This document shows, in pieces, positions 16,543 to 24,837 of a stretch of DNA of 27,691 nucleotides. The stretch covers positions 1 to 27,691 of the forward strand of contig CAAEOA010000265.1 of NCBI GenBank assembly GCA_900757485.1, written 5' to 3'. A model generated the notes under the pieces. The model was not told the origin of the DNA. It ran no database searches and worked only from the letters and a program-made list of their open reading frames with translations. The stretch is from Oscillospiraceae bacterium (GTDB lineage: Bacteria; Bacillota; Clostridia; Oscillospirales; Ruminococcaceae). The translations under genes and the position numbers were made by a program. Position 1 is the first letter of the stretch, and each line of letters opens with the position of its first letter.

Positions 16543-16606
16543 CTACGATTCTCCTCCTTGGAAATTTTTTCATAATTTATGTACAAAATAAACTGTCTAT
16601 ATTTTC

Positions 16607-16615
16607 ATTAAACCA
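16607..16615 (-). promoter_or_regulatory. Possible extended -10 upstream of the second binding protein
   Basis: On the minus strand these bases read TGGTTTAAT, an extended -10 with one mismatch, about 60 bases before the start at 16542 in a 139-base AT-rich gap. No good -35 is seen. An internal promoter would explain extra expression of the binding protein. Confidence 0.25.
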
Positions 16616-16681
16616 CATTTATTGCATAAAAACTACTCATTTATCTTACCAAAACTTTAATTTATCATGCGAAACATTTTA

Positions 16682-17680
16682 TCAGCCTACGATTCCTGCC
16701 CGCACAATGCTCTGGGTAAAATATTTCTGCAAAACCAAATATACCAACAAAACCGGTGCGATAAACATTAGCCCTCCAACCTGCACATAAATGCCGACCT
16801 GGGCGTTGGAAAAAGCAGAACCGTCCTCCAGACGGGACGCCAATAGATATTCTTTGAAATTCGCGAGAATAACCGAAAGCGGTCGTGCATTAGTAAAGAA
16901 TAGCGAAACATTTAAATAATCATTCCAATACCACACAAAGGAGAACAGGAAAGTAACCAAAATCGCCGGTCCTGCATTGATCAGCATAATACGCCAAAAG
17001 GCAGAAAGAGGACCGCATCCGTCAAGATAAGCTGCCTCCTCCATCTCCGGCGGCATTCCTTTGAAAAACTGCCGAAAGATGTAAATGAACAATCCCGCGC
17101 GCAAACCGGTGCCGAAAATGGCAGGCACCAATATCGGTATAATGGTATCAATGATTTGGATTCCACCCTCGACAAAAGCCGATGTCATTTGCGTAAAGTT
17201 GACATAGTTGATATAAAGCGGCATCGTAATCGTTTGGGGCGGTACGATCAAAGTAAACAACACCGCAAAAAACAAAAGGTTTCTGCCTTTAAAACGAAAT
17301 CGAGCAAAGCCGTACCCTGTTATGGCACAGGTAAGCGTCTGAAACACCGAACAAGATAAGGATATTACTAAGGTTTTCATCAAGCCATTCAGATAGTCCA
17401 TTTCCTTCCAGACAAAAACAATATTATCCAACGTAAAGGTTTTCGGAATCCAAACAACAGTAGGATCATACAGATCCTCCGGCTTTCTTAGGCTTACACT
17501 CAACATATAACAAAGCGGATAAAGAATAATAAACGCTAAGCCGAAAATCAAAAACGCGCGTAATATGGAAACGATGACGCCCCTTGCTTTATTCGCAGCA
17601 GCTTTTGTCCGACTGCTTTCCAGAAGCTTTTTCCCATCCAAGTTTTTACGCGTTTCTATCATGTGATGCAAATCGGTCAT
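16682..17680 (-). CDS. Sugar ABC permease, MalG type (second importer)
   Basis: This 332-residue inner-membrane permease has about six membrane helices. After a 45-residue hydrophilic N-terminus come FLIFGLAFIILYPLCYML, the periplasmic loop, TLVISLSCSVFQTLTCAITG, and LLFFAVLFTLIVPP. The ATPase-coupling EAA loop is EEAAYLDGCGPLSAFWRI. It ends in the usual MalG-like RAGIVG. The frame is open further upstream, but GGAGGG seven bases before ATG 17680 decides the start, 19 bases after the partner's stop; the longer ATG at 17752 would overlap the partner and has no good site. With the MalF-type gene it forms the transport channel; the ATPase is not encoded here and is presumably a shared MsmK/MsmX-type subunit. 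Confidence 0.93.
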   Translation of the reverse strand: MTDLHHMIETRKNLDGKKLLESSRTKAAANKARGVIVSILRAFLIFGLAFIILYPLCYMLSVSLRKPEDLYDPTVVWIPKTFTLDNIVFVWKEMDYLNGLMKTLVISLSCSVFQTLTCAITGYGFARFRFKGRNLLFFAVLFTLIVPPQTITMPLYINYVNFTQMTSAFVEGGIQIIDTIIPILVPAIFGTGLRAGLFIYIFRQFFKGMPPEMEEAAYLDGCGPLSAFWRIMLINAGPAILVTFLFSFVWYWNDYLNVSLFFTNARPLSVILANFKEYLLASRLEDGSAFSNAQVGIYVQVGGLMFIAPVLLVYLVLQKYFTQSIVRAGIVG

Positions 17681-17699
17681 TTTCTCGCCCTCCTCTCCA

Positions 17700-18596
17700 T
17701 TAATCCACCGCATAGTATATCCGGCGGTTGAGCAGTGCATAAACAATTGCAATCAATAAAAAGATTACAATAAAGTTAACAGCCGCCATCGCTGCCGCAT
17801 AGGAAAAATCAATTTTCGATGTGACTTTCTGAATCAATTGGAACATGCTGTTGGAGTAATTGATAAAGTTGTCAATAATGGTATATATCAAGTTCACCAA
17901 AATCATCGGAGCAATCATCGGCAACGTAATCTTCCAGAAAGATACCCATGCGTTTGCGCCCTCTACCTTTGCAACCTCATATAAAGACGGAGATATCGAC
18001 TGCAAGCCTGATAGAAAAATTAATATTTGAATGCCGGAAGACCACGAAAGATAAAAAATCTGATTGACCGTGTTCATGATATACTCGGAAACGATCTGAT
18101 CAAAGCCCATGTTTTGCAAAACATCTTTTATGGTATTCGCCTCAAACATCATAGAAGAACGCTGACCCGACATCAGCATCCCTAAGAACTGATCTCCATT
18201 AATAATGTTCATCACAACACCGCTTGCGATGATAACCGGCAGAAAAAACACCGCTCGTGCAAACAATCTGCCGTGAAATTTTTGATTTAGGATAATGGCA
18301 ATAAACAGCGCAAAAATATTAATCAACGGCGTTTGTACTACAACAGAAGAAAACGTTTCGGTGAAAGCCGGCATAAATTCTGTGTCTCCTACAAACAGTT
18401 TGGCATAATTCGCAAATCCTACGAAGGTAAGCCGTACATCACCGGGATTAATTTCCATATCGCAAAAGCTGTATACGATAGAAGTAATAAAAGGAGTCAG
18501 AAAAAACGCAAGAAAACCGACCAGCCAAATTGAGATAAATACATAGCCGTATCTGGATTTTACTTTTTCATACGACCGGATCCTTTTTCGTGTCAT
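17700..18596 (-). CDS. Sugar ABC permease, MalF type (second importer)
   Basis: This 298-residue integral membrane protein has about six helices, beginning YVFISIWLVGFLAFFLTPF and ending IVIFLLIAIVYALL. The coupling loop reads EVAKVEGANAWVSFWKITLP, with Val in place of the second Ala of the usual EAA. It starts inside the end of the DUF5696 gene (29-base overlap), with GGGAGG before the ATG, so translation is coupled to that lipoprotein. It pairs with the MalG-type gene downstream. In the segment after the first periplasmic loop it retains the typical FVGFANYAKLF. It is less like the first-importer MalF-type protein than a recent tandem duplicate would be, so the two pairs probably differ in substrate (judged by eye). 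Confidence 0.93.
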   Translation of the reverse strand: MTRKRIRSYEKVKSRYGYVFISIWLVGFLAFFLTPFITSIVYSFCDMEINPGDVRLTFVGFANYAKLFVGDTEFMPAFTETFSSVVVQTPLINIFALFIAIILNQKFHGRLFARAVFFLPVIIASGVVMNIINGDQFLGMLMSGQRSSMMFEANTIKDVLQNMGFDQIVSEYIMNTVNQIFYLSWSSGIQILIFLSGLQSISPSLYEVAKVEGANAWVSFWKITLPMIAPMILVNLIYTIIDNFINYSNSMFQLIQKVTSKIDFSYAAAMAAVNFIVIFLLIAIVYALLNRRIYYAVD

Positions 18597-20826
18597 CTCG
18601 ATTTCCTCCCTCCAACAACAAGTAAGAGCGCTTTTCTACCGTCTCACCACTTTTCAGAATATATTCCATTTCATTATAGTTGACGTAAACTTTTGCACCA
18701 GTTTCATAAGTCAGGCAATAAACACCTTTTGATATTTTTTCATGGGAATAGATGCTTCCGTTTCCGGCTTTCTGCGCAATGGCATTCGTGGTCTGATATT
18801 GCTCCGCAGCCTTGTCAATATAAGTACGATAATTGCTGCTGGACAAAAAACTCAACTCGGTGTTTTTGACTAGTGAAGCCTCACCGTAAATCCATGTATA
18901 CGCCGCCATACTGCCGGTTTCAAGCGCCTTTAAAAATCCGTCATCCCCCACTGCGCTGTTGTTGAGTGCGGGGCAGGAATACCGTTTTAGCCCGCTGAGT
19001 ACCATATTATAGAACGGTACCTCCTCGTCAAGGAGATCCTGCCCGCTTGAAGTCGTCGGCGCAGCAAACACCTCATGAGCATATGGGAGAGCATAGCTGT
19101 TCGGATGATTCAGCATAACATTAAACTTTACATCATATTCAGCAAGACTCTGCTCAAACAACAATTGAACATTCTCTCGCTTGACATTACCATTACGGTA
19201 GTCGTTATAGAGCAAATTGCCGACATCAGATAAAGAAAGTTTTGATATTTTTTTATCCGCTACTGCATCTGCTGTTTTCTTCAATTCCACCGGAAGATTT
19301 TTGGCAGTAATAAAGTAGTATGGCGTCTTCAGCGCAGTTCCGATCCCGGGAGCATAACGATTTGCGCGTACTGCTACACCTGAAATATCAGTTGCTGATT
19401 CAAATGTGCGTTTAAAAAAACCTGATGTCTCAAAGGTGGTCAGATTATATAAAGCCGGATAAAAGGCTATATCCTCCGACTGAAGCAAATCTTTAAATTT
19501 ATATTCGCCCTTATTCAAACTTCCGGCAATTGAGCCCGAGTGTATGCTTTTCTTCGCTAATTCATCATCATTCCAGTTGAGATAATTAACAACAATATTA
19601 TCGACCCCCTTTTCTTTCAAAGCATCTACAATCGTTTTTACCTGTGAAGTGTTAGTCAAAGAAATAACTTTTTCCGTTTGAAATCCCAACCGCGATACTG
19701 TTTTTGACACGCCGCCGTAAAGCTCCAGATAAAGCGCAGACTCTAAACGATCCGCCTCTTTTAAATCGTATTTCTCTTTCAAATAGCTTTTATATTTACG
19801 TGCCATGCCATTATAATCGGCATCCTTTCCGGACAGAAACGAATAAACAACTCGAAAAGAAGGAGTTGTAACCTCGCCTTTTTCATATACAGGGGCATCG
19901 ATATTTCCGAGAGAATAATCCAACGTATTGCGAAAAACAAAATCCGTATAGATATTGGCATAACTGGTCTGCTGCATATTGGTATATGCTTTCACTGAAG
20001 CCTGAGCAGCACCGTTTTCAATTACCGCGACAAAAGCACTGTTGTTTCGTTGAATACCAAAAACCGGCAAACAGATATTTTGCTCCTCTAAATCCAAATC
20101 ATACGTTTCCAAAACATCGGTCGGTTCCCGTCCATACACTGGACGATTATAAGCAGATGCAGCATGTTTTCCATTATTGAAATGGATCAGTCCACCGGCA
20201 CCGTCCGCAACAAATAAGTATCCCTCATCCTTGTTTTCTCCCGCACCAAAAAAAGGCAGAACAGAGATGTTTCCGATATGAATATCATCATTTTCCTGTT
20301 TGATCTCCTTCGTCAAGACTTCCGCCTTCAGTGTGTTGTCCTCTAGATAAACACACAGCGGAATCGTCACCTGATATTCTGCAAAATGATAATCGATCCG
20401 AAAGCCGTTGTACAGCCGTTGAAGTTCAAAATCCTTATCTAACACCGATCCGGTGTTGGTGTTAAAACGACTGTTTTCCTGTGTTTGGCTGTTTACATAG
20501 CTGACAATAAGGCTCGACGCCATCTCCATTTTATACATGCCGTCTGCAAAAGAATCTTCCTCGCTATTTTCAGGAGAGCTAAACCATTTGGAACCGTCTT
20601 TTTTATTTTCCACATAAAAGTGTGTGGTCACCGGATTAACATATAAATGAAGATCACCCTGCTCCGTACAAAGAAGATAAGTTTCCTCATCAGTAAAGTA
20701 GTTTTCCTCTGTCTTTTTTCCGGTAAATGCCTGCGCCATGGGAAGCACAAAATTGCCGGAAACACAACTGCCCAGCAATAGCACAGCCAGAAGCGCCATC
20801 AAAAGAGGGAGCCATGTTCTTTTCAT
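18568..20826 (-). CDS. DUF5696-family lipoprotein
   Basis: This 752-residue lipoprotein has signal LLLGSC (Cys21). A beta-rich half (about 45-330) has repeated strands and YLFVADGAGGLIHFNNG, FGIQRNNSAFVAVIENG and TPSFRVVYSFLSGKDADYNGMARKYKSYL. The second half (about 362-690) looks like an (alpha/beta) barrel: ALYLELYGG, then LTNTSQVKTIVDALKEKGV, then NIVVNYLNWNDDE, then FKDLLQSEDIAFYPALYN. I recognise this as the DUF5696 layout. The beta-sandwich plus barrel recalls some large glycoside hydrolases, but activity is not shown and I see no certain catalytic pair. AGGAGG lies eight bases before the ATG. It sits 12 bases after the YIP1 gene and overlaps the next permease gene, so it is locked into the transporter operon. 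It is extracellular and could trim or present the glycan to a permease pair. Confidence 0.85.
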   Translation of the reverse strand: MKRTWLPLLMALLAVLLLGSCVSGNFVLPMAQAFTGKKTEENYFTDEETYLLCTEQGDLHLYVNPVTTHFYVENKKDGSKWFSSPENSEEDSFADGMYKMEMASSLIVSYVNSQTQENSRFNTNTGSVLDKDFELQRLYNGFRIDYHFAEYQVTIPLCVYLEDNTLKAEVLTKEIKQENDDIHIGNISVLPFFGAGENKDEGYLFVADGAGGLIHFNNGKHAASAYNRPVYGREPTDVLETYDLDLEEQNICLPVFGIQRNNSAFVAVIENGAAQASVKAYTNMQQTSYANIYTDFVFRNTLDYSLGNIDAPVYEKGEVTTPSFRVVYSFLSGKDADYNGMARKYKSYLKEKYDLKEADRLESALYLELYGGVSKTVSRLGFQTEKVISLTNTSQVKTIVDALKEKGVDNIVVNYLNWNDDELAKKSIHSGSIAGSLNKGEYKFKDLLQSEDIAFYPALYNLTTFETSGFFKRTFESATDISGVAVRANRYAPGIGTALKTPYYFITAKNLPVELKKTADAVADKKISKLSLSDVGNLLYNDYRNGNVKRENVQLLFEQSLAEYDVKFNVMLNHPNSYALPYAHEVFAAPTTSSGQDLLDEEVPFYNMVLSGLKRYSCPALNNSAVGDDGFLKALETGSMAAYTWIYGEASLVKNTELSFLSSSNYRTYIDKAAEQYQTTNAIAQKAGNGSIYSHEKISKGVYCLTYETGAKVYVNYNEMEYILKSGETVEKRSYLLLEGGNRDDTKKDPVV

Positions 20827-20838
20827 TACACCATCCTC

Positions 20839-21486
20839 CTATGAACTCAGCTTTGCGCGAAACATAATCTCGTTAAATACTGTAAGCAAGGTTTCCGAAA
20901 CCTGTTGATAAAGACTGTATAATAAAAAGGTCAAAAATACAATCAGCAACATACCAATTGCGGTAATAATCAAAGACAAAATAGTTTTAGACATTTCAAA
21001 TTCATGAAAAATCATAAAAGCGATGATTATCATCACCAAGCTCCACAGCATACCTAATATCATCAGAAAGTTTAAGAAAACAGACTCATCCTTTGTGAGG
21101 ATATTACTTAAAACCACCTTGATATATCCGGCAAAAATATAAGGAAGCAAAGAATAATTCGTCACAACCCAAATATCCAACAGTTTCGCTTTGCCGTCCA
21201 CTAAAACGCAAAATGCCCAGTTAGAAACTGTAAACAACACCAGCAATGCTGCTCTTGAAAAAAAGGTTTGTACGATGTTTACCTCATCAGGATCATACAG
21301 CTTGATCTGAAGTCCGGTAAACTGCTGTTCTATAACAGACAGCAAAACGAACGCAAGGAATATTAACAGCGACATTCCCAACGAATTTTTATGGTTATAC
21401 CGCAGATCATCGAATCCGTCTGACGGATGAAACATGGCGAAAAAAGGAAGCTGGCACTTGTTTCTGACTTTTGTACGATAACTCAT
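20839..21486 (-). CDS. YIP1-family membrane protein
   Basis: This 215-residue protein has about five membrane helices after a cytoplasmic N-terminus with FFAMFHPSDGFDDLRY, the usual opening of bacterial Yip1-domain proteins. Hydrophobic segments include MSLLIFLAFVLLSVI, ALLVLFTVSNWAFCVLV, VTNYSLLPYIFAGYIKVVL, LVMIIIAFMIFHEF and IGMLLIVFLTFLLYSLY. I choose ATG 21486 (AAAGGA nine bases upstream, inside the end of the previous gene); the frame also allows TTG 21492 directly after that gene's stop. The role in bacteria is unknown. Its fixed place between the NHL protein and the DUF5696 lipoprotein suggests a membrane partner or assembly factor for them (inference). Confidence 0.85.
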   Translation of the reverse strand: MSYRTKVRNKCQLPFFAMFHPSDGFDDLRYNHKNSLGMSLLIFLAFVLLSVIEQQFTGLQIKLYDPDEVNIVQTFFSRAALLVLFTVSNWAFCVLVDGKAKLLDIWVVTNYSLLPYIFAGYIKVVLSNILTKDESVFLNFLMILGMLWSLVMIIIAFMIFHEFEMSKTILSLIITAIGMLLIVFLTFLLYSLYQQVSETLLTVFNEIMFRAKLSS

Positions 21487-21492
21487 TTCCAA

Positions 21493-22986
21493 TCATCCTT
21501 TCCGCTCTTTGGAAAAATTAGCTTTTCTTTGAAAAAGGCGCTTCTGATTTTTGAAAAGAAACCAGCATAGAAAAATCAAAACCAAAACAATTATGATCCA
21601 GCCAATGTTCCCTCTTAAAAGCTGAACCCGATATTCCTTGAATGCTTCACTGTACTTATCACCATCTCGGCCCAGTTTAAAATATCCCATCGCGCCGGCA
21701 TAGTCCTGTTGGTTATAAAGCGCATTGCCGACTCCGATATACGCAAGTTCGAAATTGGTGTTTTCCTCAATAACCTTTTTCCACGGTTCTATCGCCTCTG
21801 TATATTTTCCCGCATGATACAGTTCTAATGCATAATGTACGTTTTGTCCAGTTTCTGTCAGCCGAAATACTGTTAAATTACACTTTGTCCTATCCAACAC
21901 TAAAATTCTGTCACCGGATACTTCAATCGACACCGGCATCGTGAAAGTTCCGCTGTAATCTCCCAAAGCGCCGAATGCAGTAACCAGGTTCATGTTTTGA
22001 TCAAACTGATAAATTTTTCCCCGTAGACTATCAACCGCATTGATAAAACCTTTTTCATCATAACAAATATCCACAAAATTCAACGCTCTGGCATCCAGTT
22101 CCATCGCTTTATAAGCATTTTCAGACATCTTGTTCGTTAAGGTATCCCCGCCTTTCGGATTCAGGCAACGAATACTATCCATCTCTGTTTTGGTGGTGTC
22201 CAGCGGAATGAACTGCGCTGTGGTAATCGTATAAATAAAATCATTCGAAGTAATATCAAAATTCCGAATTTCTGGCGGAACATAATTTGCCATTGCTTCC
22301 TTCTGTTCCTCGGTCATGAACTGCTTCCAGAAAAAATCACGCAGTGCTTCCGAAGTGGTTTCCACCATGTCGCTGCCGAAAAAGCCCTGAAATTCATATG
22401 CCGTATCAAAAACCACCAGTCCCTGATAAATTCCGGTACATTGCACATACAAATTATTCGCGCGATCCATCACCAATTTATTAGGCAAAAACTCTACCTC
22501 TTCGCTGAAGTACTCAGATTCCGGCTTTTCAATGATTCGGAAAACCTTACCAAATCCATCCATGCATAAAATGCGGTTGTTTCCTGTGTCGGCAATATAA
22601 ATGCTGCCAGATCTGTCTACAAAAATCCCGCTTGCTTTATTAAGCTGCTGCTGCTGATCTTCCAATAAAATCCGATCCACAACGCGCTTCACTGCAAAAT
22701 TTTGATCAAGTACCAAGACCCTTGAATTTCCGGCATCCAGAAGATAAAGTAAGCCATCTTGTGCCACATACATATCCGTTGGCTGCGACAGCATACTGAC
22801 ACCTAAATCATAGCCGCTAAATACCACTTCCGGTTCATACAAATCAGAAGTTTCTACCGCATTCCCATAAGAATCATAAGTATAAGAGCTATATGGAATT
22901 ACTGCTCCGACGGAAGTAGCCAATAAAGCCACCACCAGCAGACAGACAGATACAGTCTGTACTAACTTTTTACAAAATCGGTTCAA
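21493..22986 (-). CDS. Membrane-anchored NHL-repeat propeller with TPR segment
   Basis: This 497-residue protein has a signal peptide (first about 28 residues, ending SVGAV). An NHL beta-propeller spans about 60-380, with blades such as PTDMYVAQDGLLYLLDAGNS, GIFVDRSGSIYIADTGNNRI and PVSIEVSGDRILVLDRTKC. Two TPR-like helices pairs follow (about 385-450: ALELYHAGKYTEAIEPWKKV and GNALYNQQDYAGAMGYFKLG). One membrane helix (about 460-478) leads to a basic cytoplasmic tail. The start is TTG at 22986, decided by AAAGGAG ten bases upstream. The propeller and TPR part face outside. Such domains bind proteins or glycans; nothing shows enzyme activity. It lies between permease and YIP1 genes, so it may organise or sense for the importer (inference). 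Confidence 0.85.
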   Translation of the reverse strand: MNRFCKKLVQTVSVCLLVVALLATSVGAVIPYSSYTYDSYGNAVETSDLYEPEVVFSGYDLGVSMLSQPTDMYVAQDGLLYLLDAGNSRVLVLDQNFAVKRVVDRILLEDQQQQLNKASGIFVDRSGSIYIADTGNNRILCMDGFGKVFRIIEKPESEYFSEEVEFLPNKLVMDRANNLYVQCTGIYQGLVVFDTAYEFQGFFGSDMVETTSEALRDFFWKQFMTEEQKEAMANYVPPEIRNFDITSNDFIYTITTAQFIPLDTTKTEMDSIRCLNPKGGDTLTNKMSENAYKAMELDARALNFVDICYDEKGFINAVDSLRGKIYQFDQNMNLVTAFGALGDYSGTFTMPVSIEVSGDRILVLDRTKCNLTVFRLTETGQNVHYALELYHAGKYTEAIEPWKKVIEENTNFELAYIGVGNALYNQQDYAGAMGYFKLGRDGDKYSEAFKEYRVQLLRGNIGWIIIVLVLIFLCWFLFKNQKRLFQRKANFSKERKG

Positions 22987-23007
22987 GCTTACACAGCTCC
23001 TTTCCTA

Positions 23008-23871
23008 TTAGCCTTTGATTCCGGAAAATGCCATCGTTTCAATGATCCGGCTTTGCAGTACAACAAATAATACAAACGGCGGAATCATCATAATCACTCC
23101 TGCCGCCGCGGTAACGCCAACGCGCGCAAGACCTGAGGATGTGATCTGATTCAATATGGTCGGCAGGAGCTTAAGCGCCTCATCATAAATATAACTGCCG
23201 CCTGTACTGCTCCAAAGCGATTGGAATGAAAAGATGATCAAAGTAAACATTGCCGGCTTTACCAGAGGCATACAAATCGAAATAAAAATACGGAAAATGC
23301 CTGCTCCGTCGATTGTAGCCGCTTCCAACATGGCATCACTAATTTGCCCCATGAAGTTTTTCATCAAAAACAAGCCCAATGGCAAAGCCACAGCTGGCAG
23401 AATAACCGCCCAAAGAGAGTTGATCAAACCAAGTTTTGCGATTACAATATACTGTGGCAGCGCAGTGACTGGACCTGCAAACAACAAGGCGGATACTACT
23501 ATATTAAAAATCCATTTGGATCCCGGAAAATCATATTTCGCTAATGGGAACGCCGCCATAGACGCGAAAAGCAGATTCAACAAGGTTCCCGCAAGCGTAA
23601 CAACCACTGTGTTCATCAGATACCGCGAAAACGGAATCCATAAACTATCAGTTAAGGTTGACAGTAACCGATAGTTTTCACTTGTAGGATTTTTGACCCA
23701 AAAGCGAGGCGGAAAAACAAACACCTCTTCCATTGGCTTGATGGACTGTACGATTGCATATATAAACGGTAACAGCATAAATGCTCCGACCAGGGCTAAA
23801 ACAATAAAGATCACAATACTGCCGCCTAAAGACCGATTAATGCCAGAGCGTCTTCTTACTTTCATTCTCAT
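23008..23871 (-). CDS. Sugar ABC permease, MalG type (first importer)
   Basis: This 287-residue permease has about six membrane helices: IVIFIVLALVGAFMLLPFIY first, a loop with VFVFPPRFWVKNPTSENY, then TVVVTLAGTLLNLLFASMAAF and further helices. The coupling loop is EAATIDGAGIFRIFISICMP, and it ends in MAFSGIKG. ATG 23871 with AAAGGA six bases upstream is preferred to ATG 23937, which lies inside the end of the partner gene. The gap to the partner stop is 28 bases. It belongs with the MalF-type gene upstream and the large binding protein as one importer. Confidence 0.93.
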   Translation of the reverse strand: MRMKVRRRSGINRSLGGSIVIFIVLALVGAFMLLPFIYAIVQSIKPMEEVFVFPPRFWVKNPTSENYRLLSTLTDSLWIPFSRYLMNTVVVTLAGTLLNLLFASMAAFPLAKYDFPGSKWIFNIVVSALLFAGPVTALPQYIVIAKLGLINSLWAVILPAVALPLGLFLMKNFMGQISDAMLEAATIDGAGIFRIFISICMPLVKPAMFTLIIFSFQSLWSSTGGSYIYDEALKLLPTILNQITSSGLARVGVTAAAGVIMMIPPFVLFVVLQSRIIETMAFSGIKG

Positions 23872-23899
23872 GACCGATCCTTTCTTCCGTTGACCATTA

Positions 23900-24805
23900 T
23901 CAAACATCCGCATGTTTTCTAATAACACTCTGGACAAGATGATTTACCAACAAAATAAAAATGAACAGCACCACCGAAATTGCAGATGCATATCCCATCT
24001 CAAAACGAACGTTCCCGTAATCATAAATATGAGTGACAATCGTTAGGGCTGCATTGTCTGTTGACGGAAATCCTGCAAGCGTCATACAAATCGAGCTAAC
24101 CGAAAAAGCTGCACCAATCTGCATCACGGCGCCGAACATCAGCTGCGGTCCCATCGCCGGCAAAGTGACATATATCAGCTCCTGCCAACGATTTCGTATT
24201 CCATCCACCGCAGCCGCTTCATATAGTTGCTTATCCACATTCTGCAAACCGGCAATAAACGACAGAAAAGAAGTTCCCAGGCTCATCCAAATCTGAACAA
24301 AAATAATCACGCCCAAAGAAGTAGTGGGATCAGTCAACCACTGTACCGGTTCGCTGATCAAACCAAGTGACATTAAAAAGTAATTCAGATAGCCGTACAT
24401 GTCTCCGGAGAAAATATAAGTCCACATAACATAAATCATACCGGATATAGAAGGAGCATAAAATACAAAAGTTAAAAGCGCCCTCAATTTCGGATTCAAT
24501 TCATTGATAAGCCATGCAAAAATCAAGCAGGCAAAATAGCTGACCGGTCCCGTAATAATTGCAAAAACTAATGTATTTTTTACGGCTATTAAAAAAACAT
24601 CATCATCCAAAAAGAGTTTGGTATAATTTTCAAAACCGACAAATCCAGGCATTTCCAACATGTTGAAATCGGTAAAACTCAAGACAAAAGCGCCTGCAAT
24701 CGGAATAATGATAAAAATTGCAAACAGAATAATAAAAGGGGCTATCATCAAATAGCACATTCTGTATTTCACCATTCTGTTCCACAATGTATTTTGCTTT
24801 TTCAC
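23900..24805 (-). CDS. Sugar ABC permease, MalF type (first importer)
   Basis: This 301-residue permease has about six membrane helices, opening with YLMIAPFIILFAIFIIIPIA. The loop segment FVGFENYTKLFLDDDVF is typical of MalF/UgpA-like proteins, and the coupling loop is EAAAVDGIRNRWQELIYVTLP. The start codon is GTG at 24805, with AGGGGTG just upstream, 32 bases after the stop of the large binding protein. It would form the channel with the following MalG-type permease. No ATPase gene accompanies it. Confidence 0.93.
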   Translation of the reverse strand: MKKQNTLWNRMVKYRMCYLMIAPFIILFAIFIIIPIAGAFVLSFTDFNMLEMPGFVGFENYTKLFLDDDVFLIAVKNTLVFAIITGPVSYFACLIFAWLINELNPKLRALLTFVFYAPSISGMIYVMWTYIFSGDMYGYLNYFLMSLGLISEPVQWLTDPTTSLGVIIFVQIWMSLGTSFLSFIAGLQNVDKQLYEAAAVDGIRNRWQELIYVTLPAMGPQLMFGAVMQIGAAFSVSSICMTLAGFPSTDNAALTIVTHIYDYGNVRFEMGYASAISVVLFIFILLVNHLVQSVIRKHADV

Positions 24806-24837
24806 TGCAACACCCCTATTAACTCACTCCCAAAACA

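Noticed and set aside
17681..17752. Longer N-terminus for the MalG-type permease (ATG 17752)
   Set aside because: It would overlap the end of the upstream permease and lacks a good ribosome site; GGAGGG fits ATG 17680.
18349..18360. GAAAACGTTTCG, resembling a CcpA cre site
   Set aside because: It lies inside a permease coding region and lacks the outer TG/CA bases of the cre consensus, so it is likely chance.
23872..23937. Longer N-terminus for the first-importer MalG-type permease
   Set aside because: Overlaps the partner gene end; AAAGGA fits ATG 23871.
16682..24805. The two permease pairs as a recent tandem duplication
   Set aside because: Apart from general MalF/MalG motifs and the coupling loops, the sequences differ widely by eye, and different genes flank each pair.
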